A DNA stretch of 64,000 nucleotides from Bradyrhizobium sp. 138 (GCF_023074075.1 NZ_JADPKT010000016.1:62001-126000); one strand, 5' to 3'; numbered from the stretch's first letter, positions 9,332 to 18,744 are shown. Made by a program: numbers and translations. Notes: generated by a model not told the origin, from the sequence alone.

Positions 9332-9360
9332 AGCTTGGTCAATAAGGCTTGGCCGATAGG
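9319..9360. repeat. Three tandem copies of a 14-bp unit across a stop codon
   Basis: The unit GCTTGGTCAATAA[A/G] occurs at 9319-9332 and 9333-9346, and a diverged copy at 9347-9360. The first copy contains the TAA of the fecR-like gene. Since 14 is not a multiple of three, each copy shifts frame. Confidence 0.85.
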
Positions 9361-9389
9361 ATTTAGAGCAAAGAAGATTGCAGCACGTA

Positions 9390-11276
9390 GTGACTAGACG
9401 CGTTCAAATCCTGGCGGCACTCGCCCTCACCGCGCTGTGGGGCGCTGGCATCTATGCCGCGCACGCAGGCGGCCATCTGCGCTTTCTCGACCGCCTCGAG
9501 GCAACGCTGACGGACTGGCGAACCCAGGTCCGCGGCGTGCAGCGTCCGCCCGATCTCGTCACCATCGTCGCGATCGACGATACCGTGGTGAAGCGCGGCG
9601 GCAGCTATCCGCTGCCGCGCGCCGATCTCGCCCGCGTCGTCGACACCATCGTGCAGTTCAAGCCGAAGGTCGTCGCGATCGATCTGCTGCTGGTCGACCG
9701 CAGCGCCGCGATCGGAGACGCGACGCTGGCCAACACGCTCGCCACCGGCCCCATGGTGCTCGCCGCAGCGGCGATCTTTCCCAGCGCCAGCGAGACCGTC
9801 GAGGCCAGCAGCCAGGGCCCCCTCGCCGTGCTGCCGCAGGCCGAACGCTTCCTGCTGCCGTTGCCGGCGTTCGCCGACCACGCCGAGGTCGGCGTCGTCA
9901 ATGTCGCGACGGGGCAATCGGGCTCACCGCTCTCGGTGCCGATGCTGTTCCGCACGCACGACAAGGTCGAGCTGTCGTTCCCCTTGCGCGTCGCCACCCG
10001 CGCGCTCGACAAGCCGCTGACGATCGCGCCGGATCGTCTCATGCTCGGCGATCGCGCGGTGCCGACCGACACCGATTTCTCACTGCCGATCACCTATTAC
10101 GGTCCGCGACGCACCATCCGCACCGTCAGCGCGCAGAGCATCTTCGACGGCACGCTCGATCGCGCGGCGATCGAGAACCGGATCGTCGTGATCGGCGCGG
10201 CGGTCGCCGGCGGCGGCGACTTCTATCCCACACCGTTCGATTCCCTGATGCCCGGCGTCGAGGTGGTTTCGACGGCGATCACGCATCTCGTTGCCGGCGA
10301 CGGCATCGTGCGCGACCGCAGGGTCCGTATTGCCGACGCGGTTGCGGCGATCCTACTGCCGATGTTGCTGGTCGGCCTGCTGGCCTGGCGGCGCAGCGCG
10401 CTCGGCATCATGGCGGCGGCTGCGGTGATGATCGCCTGGGCCGGGCTCAATACGTTCGCCTTCACGCATGGCGTCTGGCTGACCGCGGCAACCACGCTTG
10501 CCGCCGCAGTGCCTCCAGTTGCGATCTTCGCCGGTGTACAGCTGTGGGCCGGAGGCCGCCGCACGCAATATCTCACTGCCAAGAGCAGGTCGCTCGCCCG
10601 GTTTCAGGCGCCTGCGGTGCAGGAGTGGTTGGCGCGCGATCCGGATTTTCTCTCAAACCCTGTCCGGCAAAACGCGGCCGTGGTCTTCATCGATCTCTCC
10701 GGTTTCACGGCCTTAAGCGAACGGACCGATCCGGATTCGATCCAGGAGATCCTGAAGGCATTTCACGCTCTGATCGACAAGACCGCGGTCGATTGCGGCG
10801 GCACGATCACCGGCTTTCTCGGCGACGGCGCCATGATCCTGTTCGGACTGCCGCGCGCGATGCCCGATGACGCGGCACGCGCGCTGAAATGTTCGATCGA
10901 CCTGCATCGCGGCGTCGAACGCTGGATCGCCTCGCTGCCGTCGGCGATCGGCGATCGGCTCGGCTTCAAGATCGGCGCTCATTTCGGCGAGATCGTCGCC
11001 TCCCGCCTCGGCGAAACTCACCAGCACATCACGGCGACCGGCGACACCGTCAACGTGGCGAGCCGGCTGATGGAGGTCGCCGTTCAGAATGGCGCGCGGC
11101 TCGCCTTGAGCGATACGCTGCTGGATGCGGCCGACTTCCACGGGGCTCCCGACGGCGTTCTGTCAGGCCCCCTCCTCGCCCAGGTCCGCGGCCGCTCCGG
11201 GGTCGTAACGGTCTGGTTCTGGCGCGACCAGGACAGGCCCAGACGGGTCGCCGCGAAGGCCGAGGTGATCGACTGA
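9390..11276 (+). CDS. CHASE2-domain class III adenylate/guanylate cyclase
   Basis: A membrane protein of about 628 residues. TM1 lies at about 7-26, a periplasmic CHASE2 sensor at about 30-310, then three TM helices at about 315-390 and a cytoplasmic class III cyclase domain at about 415-610. The two metal-binding Asp residues sit in VFIDLSGFT and FLGDGAMILFG. It should make cAMP (or cGMP) in response to a periplasmic signal. The start is uncertain: a GTG at 9390 is preferred, and a TTG at 9378 would add four residues; neither has a good ribosome site. It is convergent with the GT39 gene, leaving only four bases between stops. Confidence 0.88.
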   Translation: MTRRVQILAALALTALWGAGIYAAHAGGHLRFLDRLEATLTDWRTQVRGVQRPPDLVTIVAIDDTVVKRGGSYPLPRADLARVVDTIVQFKPKVVAIDLLLVDRSAAIGDATLANTLATGPMVLAAAAIFPSASETVEASSQGPLAVLPQAERFLLPLPAFADHAEVGVVNVATGQSGSPLSVPMLFRTHDKVELSFPLRVATRALDKPLTIAPDRLMLGDRAVPTDTDFSLPITYYGPRRTIRTVSAQSIFDGTLDRAAIENRIVVIGAAVAGGGDFYPTPFDSLMPGVEVVSTAITHLVAGDGIVRDRRVRIADAVAAILLPMLLVGLLAWRRSALGIMAAAAVMIAWAGLNTFAFTHGVWLTAATTLAAAVPPVAIFAGVQLWAGGRRTQYLTAKSRSLARFQAPAVQEWLARDPDFLSNPVRQNAAVVFIDLSGFTALSERTDPDSIQEILKAFHALIDKTAVDCGGTITGFLGDGAMILFGLPRAMPDDAARALKCSIDLHRGVERWIASLPSAIGDRLGFKIGAHFGEIVASRLGETHQHITATGDTVNVASRLMEVAVQNGARLALSDTLLDAADFHGAPDGVLSGPLLAQVRGRSGVVTVWFWRDQDRPRRVAAKAEVID

Positions 11277-11280
11277 GTCG

Positions 11281-12783
11281 CTACCGCGCTTCCGGCGGCA
11301 GCGAGCGGTCCAGCACATCGCCCTTGGCGCCCTCGAGCAGATCGATGCCGTAAGTCTCGACCACGAGTGGCCCGCGCTTGCGCTGCAATTGCGCAACCTG
11401 CGTGACCTTCGCAAAGAGGGCGTTGAGGACGAGATGACCTTCCGGGCGCAGCTCGTCGACATAGAGCAGCTTGCCAGCAAGCAGCTTTGGATCCGGTTCG
11501 CCCATGTTGACCCAGCGGATGCGCTGGTTCTGCTGCACCACGCAGGTGCCGCGCGGCAGATAGAAAGCGAGCCAGCCCGTGGTGCCGTAATCCTGAGCGA
11601 GCACACAGGTCGCGCCATGGCGCGCGCGCACCGCTTCGATCTCTGCGGCAAGCTTGCGCCAGCCCACGCCGACGCTGCGCACGGTGGCATCGCGGCGATA
11701 ACCGGAGAGCCAGCCGGTGTTGGCCTGCACGATCAGTGCGGCAAACATCACGATGCCGACGGGCGCGGACCAGCGCAGGCAGAAATCCACCAGGCGCCGC
11801 GCACGCGGCTTCCACTGCACGAGGTTGGCAGCGGCTGCAGCAGCAACAATGAAGGGCGGATAGACCGGCGCAAACCAGTTGGCCTCGACGCGGGCATGCA
11901 GCGAATGCCAGACGAAATAGGCGACAATGGTCCAGAACATCGTCTCGATCAGCACGCGCGAGGCCAGTGCGCCGGCCCGGTGCCAGGTCAGTGCGTGCAG
12001 GCCCATCGCGCCGAGGATGAAGACGAGCGGGGTTGCGAACGCGATCTGGGTCGGGATCAGCTCGGCGATGAAGACCGGACGAAAGTCTTCGATCCCGGCG
12101 CGGCCGAGCTGCTTTGCGAACGAGACCCACTGATGGTCCGCATTCCAGAGGATCACCGGCGCGAACAGCGCGAGCGCGACGAGGCCGCCGAGATAGGGCC
12201 AGGGCGAGAGAAACCAGTGCCGCAGTTTCGGCACGGCAGCGAGCCAGATCAGGATCGCCAGCCCGAAGAACATCGCAGTGTATTTCGACAGCAGCGCCGC
12301 GCCGACCGCGGAGCCGACCGCGAGCCACCAGGCGCCACGGCCGGTCTCCAGCACCTTGGCGAGGAAGAACAGCACGAAGCTGGAGGCGACCAGCAGCGGC
12401 GCATCGGGCGTTACGATCAGCGTGCCGACCGAGGCGAGCAGCGTGACATTGAGCAGGATGGCGCTGGTCGCCGCGACGCGCACCCCACCGAACAGGGTCC
12501 CCGCGGTGCGGTAGATCGCATAGCTCATCGGCAGCGCCAGCAGGATCGAGACCAGGCGGACGCCGAGCTCGGTATCGCCGGCGATCATGGTGCCGGCGCG
12601 GATCACATAGGCGACCATCGGCGGGTGGTCGTAGTAACCGCCCGCCAGATTCTTCGACCACATCCAGTAATAGGCTTCGTCGAAGGTAATCGGCGTGAAC
12701 GCCGCCGCGACGAGCCGCAGAGCCACCAGCGCGAGGACCAGCAGCGCGGTGTTGCGGACAATCCGCGCGTCAGCTCCGGCCAT
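11281..12783 (-). CDS. GT39/ArnT-like membrane glycosyltransferase
   Basis: A 500-residue polytopic membrane protein with about eleven hydrophobic segments. The Asp-Glu pair in PITFDEAYYW (residues 35-36) and the downstream GGYYDHPPM are the signature of the dolichyl-P-mannose mannosyltransferase/ArnT family. These enzymes transfer a sugar from a polyprenyl-phosphate donor to a lipid or protein on the periplasmic side. The gene lies 6 bases downstream of a GT2-GtrA gene whose product would make the polyprenyl-phosphate sugar, so the pair forms one pathway. The acceptor is unknown. Confidence 0.85.
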   Translation of the reverse strand: MAGADARIVRNTALLVLALVALRLVAAAFTPITFDEAYYWMWSKNLAGGYYDHPPMVAYVIRAGTMIAGDTELGVRLVSILLALPMSYAIYRTAGTLFGGVRVAATSAILLNVTLLASVGTLIVTPDAPLLVASSFVLFFLAKVLETGRGAWWLAVGSAVGAALLSKYTAMFFGLAILIWLAAVPKLRHWFLSPWPYLGGLVALALFAPVILWNADHQWVSFAKQLGRAGIEDFRPVFIAELIPTQIAFATPLVFILGAMGLHALTWHRAGALASRVLIETMFWTIVAYFVWHSLHARVEANWFAPVYPPFIVAAAAAANLVQWKPRARRLVDFCLRWSAPVGIVMFAALIVQANTGWLSGYRRDATVRSVGVGWRKLAAEIEAVRARHGATCVLAQDYGTTGWLAFYLPRGTCVVQQNQRIRWVNMGEPDPKLLAGKLLYVDELRPEGHLVLNALFAKVTQVAQLQRKRGPLVVETYGIDLLEGAKGDVLDRSLPPEAR

Positions 12784-12789
12784 ATCGCG

Positions 12790-13923
12790 CTATTTCTTGC
12801 GCCAGACGAACAGGCCTGACATCGCGTAGTTCCACACCACGCCCATCAGCGCCCCGGCCATGCCGGCCAGCCACCAGATCGGCTCCTGGTCATAGACCGA
12901 GAATGCGACGCCGACATTGGCGAGCAGGCCGACGCTGCATACGATGTAGAAGGCGATCAGGCCGCGCAGCAACGCAAAGCCCTTCAGCCGCTGGTCGCGA
13001 TAGGTCAGGAAATTGTTGAGGATGAAGTTGCTGGTCATGGCGACGATGGCGCCGGCGGCCTGCGCCTCCGCGAACGGCGCCTTGAACAGCTGAAGCCCGA
13101 TGAACAGCGTGGTCAAGTGCACCACGAGGCCGATGCCGCCGACCATCGCGAACAGGATGAAGCGCAGCGAGACGATATCGTTGCTCAGCTTCGCGAGCAC
13201 AAGACCGAGGAAGTCGAGCGCGACCATGGAATCGAGCTTGCTTTCGCCATGCTGGCGGGCGCCGAACGTGTAGGGAATCTCGACCGCCCGCAAGCTGCCA
13301 TGCGCGGTCGCGACGACGTCGAGCAGGATCTTGAAGCCATGCACCGACAGCTTTGGCGCGAGCTGCTCGAAGCGATCGCGGCGCATCATGAAGAAGCCGC
13401 TCATGGGATCGGCGATCTCGACCCGCAGCATCTTCCGTGCGAACTCGGTTGCGAGCGCGCTGGCGCCGGCGCGCTGCTTGTTGAAGCCCTCGCTCTTGTA
13501 ACCCTCGATATAGCGGCTGCCGACCACGAGGTCGGTCTGATCGCTTGCGAGCAGCAAGAGCATCTTCGGCAGTTGAGTCTCGTCGTGCTGGAGGTCGGCA
13601 TCGATCACGGCGACAAACGGCGCACTTGAGGCCAGGATGCCCTCGATACAGGCGCCCGACAGGCCGCGACGGCCGATGCGGCGGACACAACGCACGCGGC
13701 TGTCCTGCTGCGCCAGCGTGCGCACGACGTCCCAGGTGCCGTCGGGCGAATTGTCGTCGACGAACACGACCTCCCACGCGACATTGGCGAGCGTCGCCTC
13801 CAGCCGCCGGTACAATACCGTGACATTGTCGCGCTCGTTGAAGGTCGGGACGATGACCGACAGTTCCGGCCCCTCTTGAGCCTGCGGCGGATTGTCGGAG
13901 CCCGGTCTGATCAGTTCATTCAT
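12790..13923 (-). CDS. Polyprenyl-phosphate sugar synthase (GT2) fused to a GtrA membrane domain
   Basis: A 377-residue two-domain protein. The N-terminal GT2 dolichol-phosphate-mannose-synthase-like domain (about 20-245) has LSVIVPTFNERDN, VVFVDDNSPDGTW and the metal-binding DAD in VAVIDADLQHDE. The C-terminal GtrA-like domain (about 250-377) has four TM helices. Such fusions attach a hexose to polyprenyl phosphate in the cytoplasm and anchor or flip the product. The product most likely feeds the GT39 enzyme encoded immediately downstream. Confidence 0.88.
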   Translation of the reverse strand: MNELIRPGSDNPPQAQEGPELSVIVPTFNERDNVTVLYRRLEATLANVAWEVVFVDDNSPDGTWDVVRTLAQQDSRVRCVRRIGRRGLSGACIEGILASSAPFVAVIDADLQHDETQLPKMLLLLASDQTDLVVGSRYIEGYKSEGFNKQRAGASALATEFARKMLRVEIADPMSGFFMMRRDRFEQLAPKLSVHGFKILLDVVATAHGSLRAVEIPYTFGARQHGESKLDSMVALDFLGLVLAKLSNDIVSLRFILFAMVGGIGLVVHLTTLFIGLQLFKAPFAEAQAAGAIVAMTSNFILNNFLTYRDQRLKGFALLRGLIAFYIVCSVGLLANVGVAFSVYDQEPIWWLAGMAGALMGVVWNYAMSGLFVWRKK

Positions 13924-14165
13924 GACGGCAGCGTATATCCGCCGCGTCCTGCGCTGCCAAGCCGGGAGGTCTGCGGGAAATGACCCAAAAAGGGGCCCTA
14001 AAATGCCAACGACCCCGGAACGGCGGGCCGCGCGTACATCCGGCGCAAGCCCAAGCTATTCCAAGGTCGTCCCAGCGCCGGAGTTTTCGCTCAACGTCGC
14101 CGTTAGAACCTAGATGGGAACGACAAGATCGCTCCGCAAGGGGCGAAAACCAGGATTTTCTACCC

Positions 14166-14369
14166 CTATTGGTTGGGCACTTCCCGGATGATCGGGCCGC
14201 GCGGCACGGGTGCGGCAGGGGCTGCGGGGGCCGCAGTCGGGGCCGGCTCGACTTTCGCCGGCTTGGGCGGCTTGCCATATTGGCCGATCGGCCCGAACAC
14301 GACGGCGACCGCAAGCACGACGGCGGCGACGATCGCGCCCAAAATGCCTCCCATCGACTCAGACGACAT
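14166..14369 (-). CDS. Small single-TM protein with Pro/Ala-rich tail
   Basis: A 67-residue protein starting MSSESMGG, with one hydrophobic helix at about 7-26 (ILGAIVAAVVLAVAVVFG) and a tail rich in Pro and Ala. It is likely an inner-membrane protein of unknown role. The start at 14369 follows a GGGGTGG purine stretch; a 13-residue longer form is possible. I do not recognise the family. Confidence 0.55.
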   Translation of the reverse strand: MSSESMGGILGAIVAAVVLAVAVVFGPIGQYGKPPKPAKVEPAPTAAPAAPAAPVPRGPIIREVPNQ

Positions 14370-14436
14370 GCAAGTCCACCCCTGCTCCAGATGCGCCACT
14401 GATACCATGGATGAGCGCGCGGCCGAAGGGGCGAAA

Positions 14437-14491
14437 GCGAATGGGGAGTAGCGAATGGGAGCGGCCCTCCTGCCCTATTCGCTATTCGCCC
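14437..14491. repeat. Imperfect inverted repeat (GCGAATGGG / CCCTATTCGC)
   Basis: Arms GCGAATGGG (14451-14459) and CCCTATTCGC (14473-14482) pair with a one-base bulge, and each arm is flanked by a second GCGAAT/ATTCGC copy. The element lies between two small minus-strand genes and resembles the short dispersed palindromes of this bacterial group. Confidence 0.5.
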
Positions 14492-14872
14492 CTACTTCGC
14501 CGGCGGCCTGTGCTTGACGAAGGCCGTCACGATGTCCTTCTGCGCAGACTCCACCGCCCTGTTCGCGGTCGCGAGATGGGCGCCGGCATCAATGTTCGGA
14601 TATTGCGTGGTGAGATAATCGAGCAGCACCACCCGGTAATATTGCCGCTCCGACGGACAGGCGCCCGCGACCGAGCGGCCAAAATCCTGTTCCGTCATTC
14701 CCTGATTACTGTCGCGCGAATATTCCCGCGCCAGGCAATGCCAGTAATCGTCGCGGCCCTGCTGGGCGAGCTTCTGCGCGCCTTTGGTATCGTCATCATC
14801 CGACATGGCTGGAGATATCATGGCAGCAGATGTCATCATGACGAGCGCCACTCCCAGCATTGGCCTCCGCAT
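14492..14872 (-). CDS. Small secreted protein of unknown function
   Basis: A 126-residue protein. The start MRRPMLGVALVMM has a GGAG ribosome site and begins a signal peptide cleaved near ISPAMS (about residue 23). The mature part begins with an acidic SDDDD run and is mostly helical by composition, with two Cys residues (in HCLAREY and GACPSE) that could form a disulfide. A much longer in-frame extension upstream overlaps the divergent DUF72 gene and is rejected. No family is recognised. Confidence 0.65.
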   Translation of the reverse strand: MRRPMLGVALVMMTSAAMISPAMSDDDDTKGAQKLAQQGRDDYWHCLAREYSRDSNQGMTEQDFGRSVAGACPSERQYYRVVLLDYLTTQYPNIDAGAHLATANRAVESAQKDIVTAFVKHRPPAK

Positions 14873-14975
14873 CTTGTTCTCCTTTTTCGCAGATCGCGCT
14901 GCCGAGCTTAGACTCGACGCGAGAACTGGCCAATCACATCTCGTTTGACTAGGATGAAGCCTTCCTTCCCCGTCG

Positions 14976-15812
14976 ATGCGAGCTCCTCCCGTGGCCAAAG
15001 CAAAAACCGCGTCCAAAAAATCCGGCAACATCTTCATCGGCATCGGCGGCTGGACCTTCGAGCCCTGGCGCGGTGTGTTCTATCCGGAGAAACTCACACA
15101 AGCGAAGGAGCTGTCTTACGCAGCCTCGAAGCTGACCTCGATCGAGATCAACGGCACCTATTACGGCTCCCAGAAGCCGGAGAGCTTTCGCAAATGGGCA
15201 AGCGAGGTGCCCGACGGCTTCGTGTTCTCGGTGAAGGGACCGCGCTTCGCCACCAACCGCCGCGTGCTCGCCGAGGCCGGCGATTCCATCAAACGGTTTT
15301 ATGATTCCGGCGTGCTGGAGCTCGGCGACCATCTCGGACCGGTGCTCTGGCAGTTCGCGCCGACGAAAAAGTTCGACGGCGCCGATTTCGGCAAGTTCCT
15401 CGAACTGTTGCCCCGCAAGCTCGAAGGCCGCGCGCTGCGCCATGTCGTCGAGGTGCGCCACGACAGCTTTTGCACGCCGGACTTCGTGGCGCTGATCCGC
15501 GAGTTCGAGACGCCTGTGGTGTTCGCCGAGCACGGCAAATACCCTGCCATCGCCGACGTCGCCGGCGATTTCGTCTATGCCCGGCTTCAGAAGGGCAACG
15601 ATGAGATCAAGACCTGCTACCCGCCGAAGCAGTTAGACGCCTGGGCCGAGCGCTTTCAGGCCTGGGCCTCGGGCGGTGAACCGGATGACCTGCCGAAAGT
15701 TGACAAAGCCAAGCCGAAGAAGGAGCCGCGCGACGTGTTCGCCTACGTCATCCACGAAGGCAAGGTGCGCGCCCCTCACGGCGCCATGGAACTGATCGCG
15801 CGGGTGAGCTGA
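14976..15812 (+). CDS. DUF72 family protein
   Basis: A 278-residue protein of the DUF72 (YecE-like) TIM-barrel family. The family pattern is visible in GIGGWTFEPWRG near residue 25, IEINGTYYGSQ, FSVKGPRF and GPVLWQF. The biochemical role of the family is not established. The start is ambiguous between ATG 14976 and GTG 14991 (VAKAKTAS). It lies 8 bases upstream of a DUF488 gene, so the two are probably co-transcribed. Confidence 0.85.
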   Translation: MRAPPVAKAKTASKKSGNIFIGIGGWTFEPWRGVFYPEKLTQAKELSYAASKLTSIEINGTYYGSQKPESFRKWASEVPDGFVFSVKGPRFATNRRVLAEAGDSIKRFYDSGVLELGDHLGPVLWQFAPTKKFDGADFGKFLELLPRKLEGRALRHVVEVRHDSFCTPDFVALIREFETPVVFAEHGKYPAIADVAGDFVYARLQKGNDEIKTCYPPKQLDAWAERFQAWASGGEPDDLPKVDKAKPKKEPRDVFAYVIHEGKVRAPHGAMELIARVS

Positions 15813-15820
15813 GGTGTTCC

Positions 15821-16282
15821 ATGGCAAAGGCGAAAAAGCTCTTCACCATCGGTTATGAGCAGACGCCGCCCAAGGCCGTGCTGGACGAGTTGGAAGATGC
15901 CGGCGTCAAGCTCGTGGTCGACGTGCGCGCGGTGACGTCGTCGCGGCGTCCGGGCTTTTCCAAGAAGCAGCTGTCCGCCGGGCTCGACGAGCGCGGCATC
16001 GCCTATGTCCACCTCGCCGCGCTCGGCACGCCGAAGGAGGGCCGCCTCGCCGCGCGCAGCGGCCAGTACGACGTGCTGGAGAAGATCTATTCGAAGCACC
16101 TGAAGACGCCGCAGGCGAAAGAAGAGATGGACGAGCTCTCGGCGCTGGTGAAGAAGGCCGGCCCCGTCTGCCTGCTCTGCTACGAGCGCGACCACACCCA
16201 TTGCCACCGCCAGATGATCGCGGAGATCATCGAGGAGCGCGATGGCGTGGCGGTGAAGAATTTGGCGGGACGGCAGGTCTGA
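15821..16282 (+). CDS. DUF488 family protein
   Basis: A 153-residue cytoplasmic protein matching DUF488: an N-terminal FTIGYE, the central LVVDVRAVTSSRRPGFSK and the conserved CLLCYERDHTHCHR with its Cys and His residues near 126-138. The role of the family is not established; the Cys/His pattern suggests metal binding. A GAGGTG site precedes the ATG. It is the second gene of a DUF72-DUF488 pair. Confidence 0.88.
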   Translation: MAKAKKLFTIGYEQTPPKAVLDELEDAGVKLVVDVRAVTSSRRPGFSKKQLSAGLDERGIAYVHLAALGTPKEGRLAARSGQYDVLEKIYSKHLKTPQAKEEMDELSALVKKAGPVCLLCYERDHTHCHRQMIAEIIEERDGVAVKNLAGRQV

Positions 16283-16300
16283 TCGGCCTCTCGTCATGGC

Positions 16301-16322
16301 CGGGCTTGTCCAGTCAAGCCCG
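16301..16322. terminator. Hairpin between convergent genes
   Basis: A perfect 8-bp stem CGGGCTTG / CAAGCCCG with a 6-base loop lies inside a longer imperfect inverted repeat (GTCATGGCCGGGC...GCCCGGGCATGATGAC, 16293-16333). It could end transcription from both sides, although there is no clear T-run. It also resembles a dispersed REP-type element. Confidence 0.55.
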
Positions 16323-16340
16323 GGCATGATGACCGAAGAT

Positions 16341-17255
16341 TTACCCCTCCCCCTCCAGCCGGAACGTCCCCTCCATCATCTGCACGCACTGTCCGCCGAC
16401 ATGGGCGGAGACGATCTTGCCGTCCTGCTTGCGCACGCGCGTCGAGAGGATGCTCGGCCGGCCCATGTCAAAGCCCTGGCCGACGGTGAGCTTGAGCTCG
16501 CCGTCACGGGCGGGATCGAGATCGGCGAACAGCGCGGCCGCGGCGACCGTCGCGCTGCCGGTGGCCGGGTCCTCGACGAGACCGCTGGCGCCACGCATGA
16601 ACATCCGCGCCTGACGGTCGCAAGGTGCCTCCGCCGCGGGCACGTCGCGCGTGTAGAACCACACCGAGCGGGCGCCATCGCGCGGCAATACCTTGCCATA
16701 GGCTGCCGCATCTGGCCGGGCGCGCTTCAGCGCCTCACGCGAATGCAGCTCCATCACCAGAAACGCGTTTCCGACGGTGACGATCTGCGGCCCGTGATTG
16801 TCTGTCTTGATGTCGTCTGCAACGAGAGAGATGCAGCTCGCGGCTTCGGCAGCTGACAACCGCGAGAGCCGCTCCAGCGGCTGCGGCGCGGTGAGCTCGG
16901 TTCTGATCACCCGGCCCTGCTCTCTCACGATGTCGACCGGCACGAGCCCGGCCTTCTCCTCGAAAAACAGACGCGGTTTCGGCTCCTTCGCCATCGAGGC
17001 GAGCACGAAGGCGGTGCCGACATTGGGATGGCCCGCAAAGGCAATCTCCTGCACCGGCGTGAAGATGCGCACCTCCGCATCATTGGCCTTGTCGCGCGGC
17101 GGCAGCACGAAGGTGGTCTCGGAGTAGTTGAACTCGGTCGCGATTGCCTGCATCTGCGCGGTCGACAGACCGCCGGCGTCGAGCACCACGGCGAGTTGGT
17201 TGCCGCCGAAGGCGCGGTCGGTGAACACGTCGACGGTGATGTAGCGGCGCTGCAT
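16341..17255 (-). CDS. PhzF family isomerase
   Basis: A 304-residue protein of the PhzF phenazine-biosynthesis-like family (diaminopimelate epimerase fold). Family marks include the catalytic Glu46 in NYSETTFV, FAGHPNVGTA near residue 75 and EDPATGSAT near residue 230. Most members are uncharacterised isomerases of small metabolites; there is no phenazine cluster here, so no pathway is assigned. The start at 17255 is preferred; a form six residues longer is possible. Confidence 0.87.
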   Translation of the reverse strand: MQRRYITVDVFTDRAFGGNQLAVVLDAGGLSTAQMQAIATEFNYSETTFVLPPRDKANDAEVRIFTPVQEIAFAGHPNVGTAFVLASMAKEPKPRLFFEEKAGLVPVDIVREQGRVIRTELTAPQPLERLSRLSAAEAASCISLVADDIKTDNHGPQIVTVGNAFLVMELHSREALKRARPDAAAYGKVLPRDGARSVWFYTRDVPAAEAPCDRQARMFMRGASGLVEDPATGSATVAAAALFADLDPARDGELKLTVGQGFDMGRPSILSTRVRKQDGKIVSAHVGGQCVQMMEGTFRLEGEG

Positions 17256-17407
17256 CGTGATTTCCCCATGCAAGTGGCGGCCGCAACGGGCCGCATCGCC
17301 GGCAGTTTACAGGCCGGTGATGCGGCCCGTCATGCCCCAAAATTCGGAGCAATCGGAGCAATCGCGGATGATGCAAGAGACCTGCGCGCAACAACGTGGG
17401 GCGCAAG

Positions 17408-18715
17408 CTAACCCAGCTGAAACACCGCCACCGGCCGCTCATAACCGCGCACCTCGACCTCACCGAGCGCAACGGCATCGCTGCCAGCTTCACCCAGCGC
17501 CTCGCGCACGGTCGACGAAATCAGGAGCTGCGAGCCGAACTCCTTGTTCAGCGCTTCCAGCCGCGAGGCGAAGTTCACGGTGTCACCGATGACCGTGTAC
17601 TCCTTGCGCCGGGGCGAGCCGATATTGCCGGCGACGACCTCGCCGAAATGGATACCGATGCCGATGCGAAGCGGCCAGCTCGTCTGCGCATTGATGCGGT
17701 CCATCGCGCTCAGCATCTCGCGGCCCGCGGCGACTGCGCGCTGCGCCGCGTCGGAGGCCTCCAGCGGCGCGCCGAACAGCGCGAGGAAGCCGTCGCCGAG
17801 AAACTTGTTCACGATGCCGCCGTGCTTGTCGAGGACGTCGACCAGCACCGCAAAGGCGCCGTCGAGTCGATCGACCACCTCCTGCGGGGTACGTGATTGC
17901 GCACCGGCGGTGAAGCCGCGGAAATCGACGAACATCACCGCGACGCGGCGGACGTCACCGCCCGCGCTGGTTCCCGCTGCCATCAGCCGCTCCACCACCT
18001 GTGGAGAGACGTGCTGTCCGAACAGGTTCGTCACCCTGTCGCGCGCTGTCGCCGCCGCAATGCTCGCGGCAAACTGGCGGCGCAGCTGAGCGCCGACGGC
18101 GCCCGCCAGCACGCCACAGATCAGGATGACGATGCTGCGCACGGCATGGAAATAGATCAGGGGCTCGCCGGCCTCGTCAGCCGCATTGTAGAGCAGCGCG
18201 ACGGACAGAAGCCCGGCTGCGGCCACGAAACCTGTAAATGCAGAGAGCCAGAAGTCGAGCCGCAAAGTCGAGAGGATGACGAAGATGAAGTACATCAGCG
18301 GCACGGCGAAGCCGAGTGCCTGACTTGCGCCCATGGTCCGGGTTTGCAGGATCAGGATCACCGTGGGCAGCGAGGTCTCGATCAGCGTGCCGATATAGCG
18401 CCTGATCACCGGCAGATCGCGGTCGAGCCGGAGGTTCTTCCTGATCTGGGTGTGGACCCAGACCTCGAACAAGATGAAGCCAGCGAGAAGGCCGTAGACC
18501 TCGACGAGCCCTTCCGTTCCGCGCCAGACCCGGTTCACGACAGCGGGATCGATCAGATAGATCGCGGTGAGGAACATCATCATGACGCAGCCCGTCATGA
18601 TCAGCGCCCGCACCCTGAGCAGCTCGGTGCGCAGCACTTCTCTGGTCAGCTCCCGTTCGAAATCTTCCGATAGCACGGCATGCTGCCGCGTCTTCCTGCT
18701 CGCAAACCTGACCAT
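17408..18715 (-). CDS. Membrane-bound class III adenylate cyclase
   Basis: A 435-residue protein with about six TM helices in residues 30-225, followed by a class III cyclase catalytic domain at about 245-420. The metal-binding Asp residues are in VMFVDFRGFT and FLGDGFLALFG, and the transition-state region IGDTVNFASRLE is intact. It should produce cAMP. The start at 18715 has a GAGGGG site; an upstream TTG at 18748 would overlap the permease stop. It is the last gene of the TetR-controlled efflux operon, 29 bases after the permease, so cAMP synthesis may be co-induced with efflux. Confidence 0.87.
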   Translation of the reverse strand: MVRFASRKTRQHAVLSEDFERELTREVLRTELLRVRALIMTGCVMMMFLTAIYLIDPAVVNRVWRGTEGLVEVYGLLAGFILFEVWVHTQIRKNLRLDRDLPVIRRYIGTLIETSLPTVILILQTRTMGASQALGFAVPLMYFIFVILSTLRLDFWLSAFTGFVAAAGLLSVALLYNAADEAGEPLIYFHAVRSIVILICGVLAGAVGAQLRRQFAASIAAATARDRVTNLFGQHVSPQVVERLMAAGTSAGGDVRRVAVMFVDFRGFTAGAQSRTPQEVVDRLDGAFAVLVDVLDKHGGIVNKFLGDGFLALFGAPLEASDAAQRAVAAGREMLSAMDRINAQTSWPLRIGIGIHFGEVVAGNIGSPRRKEYTVIGDTVNFASRLEALNKEFGSQLLISSTVREALGEAGSDAVALGEVEVRGYERPVAVFQLG

Positions 18716-18744
18716 TTGCCCCTCGAATCCGGGGTCATTGTGCC

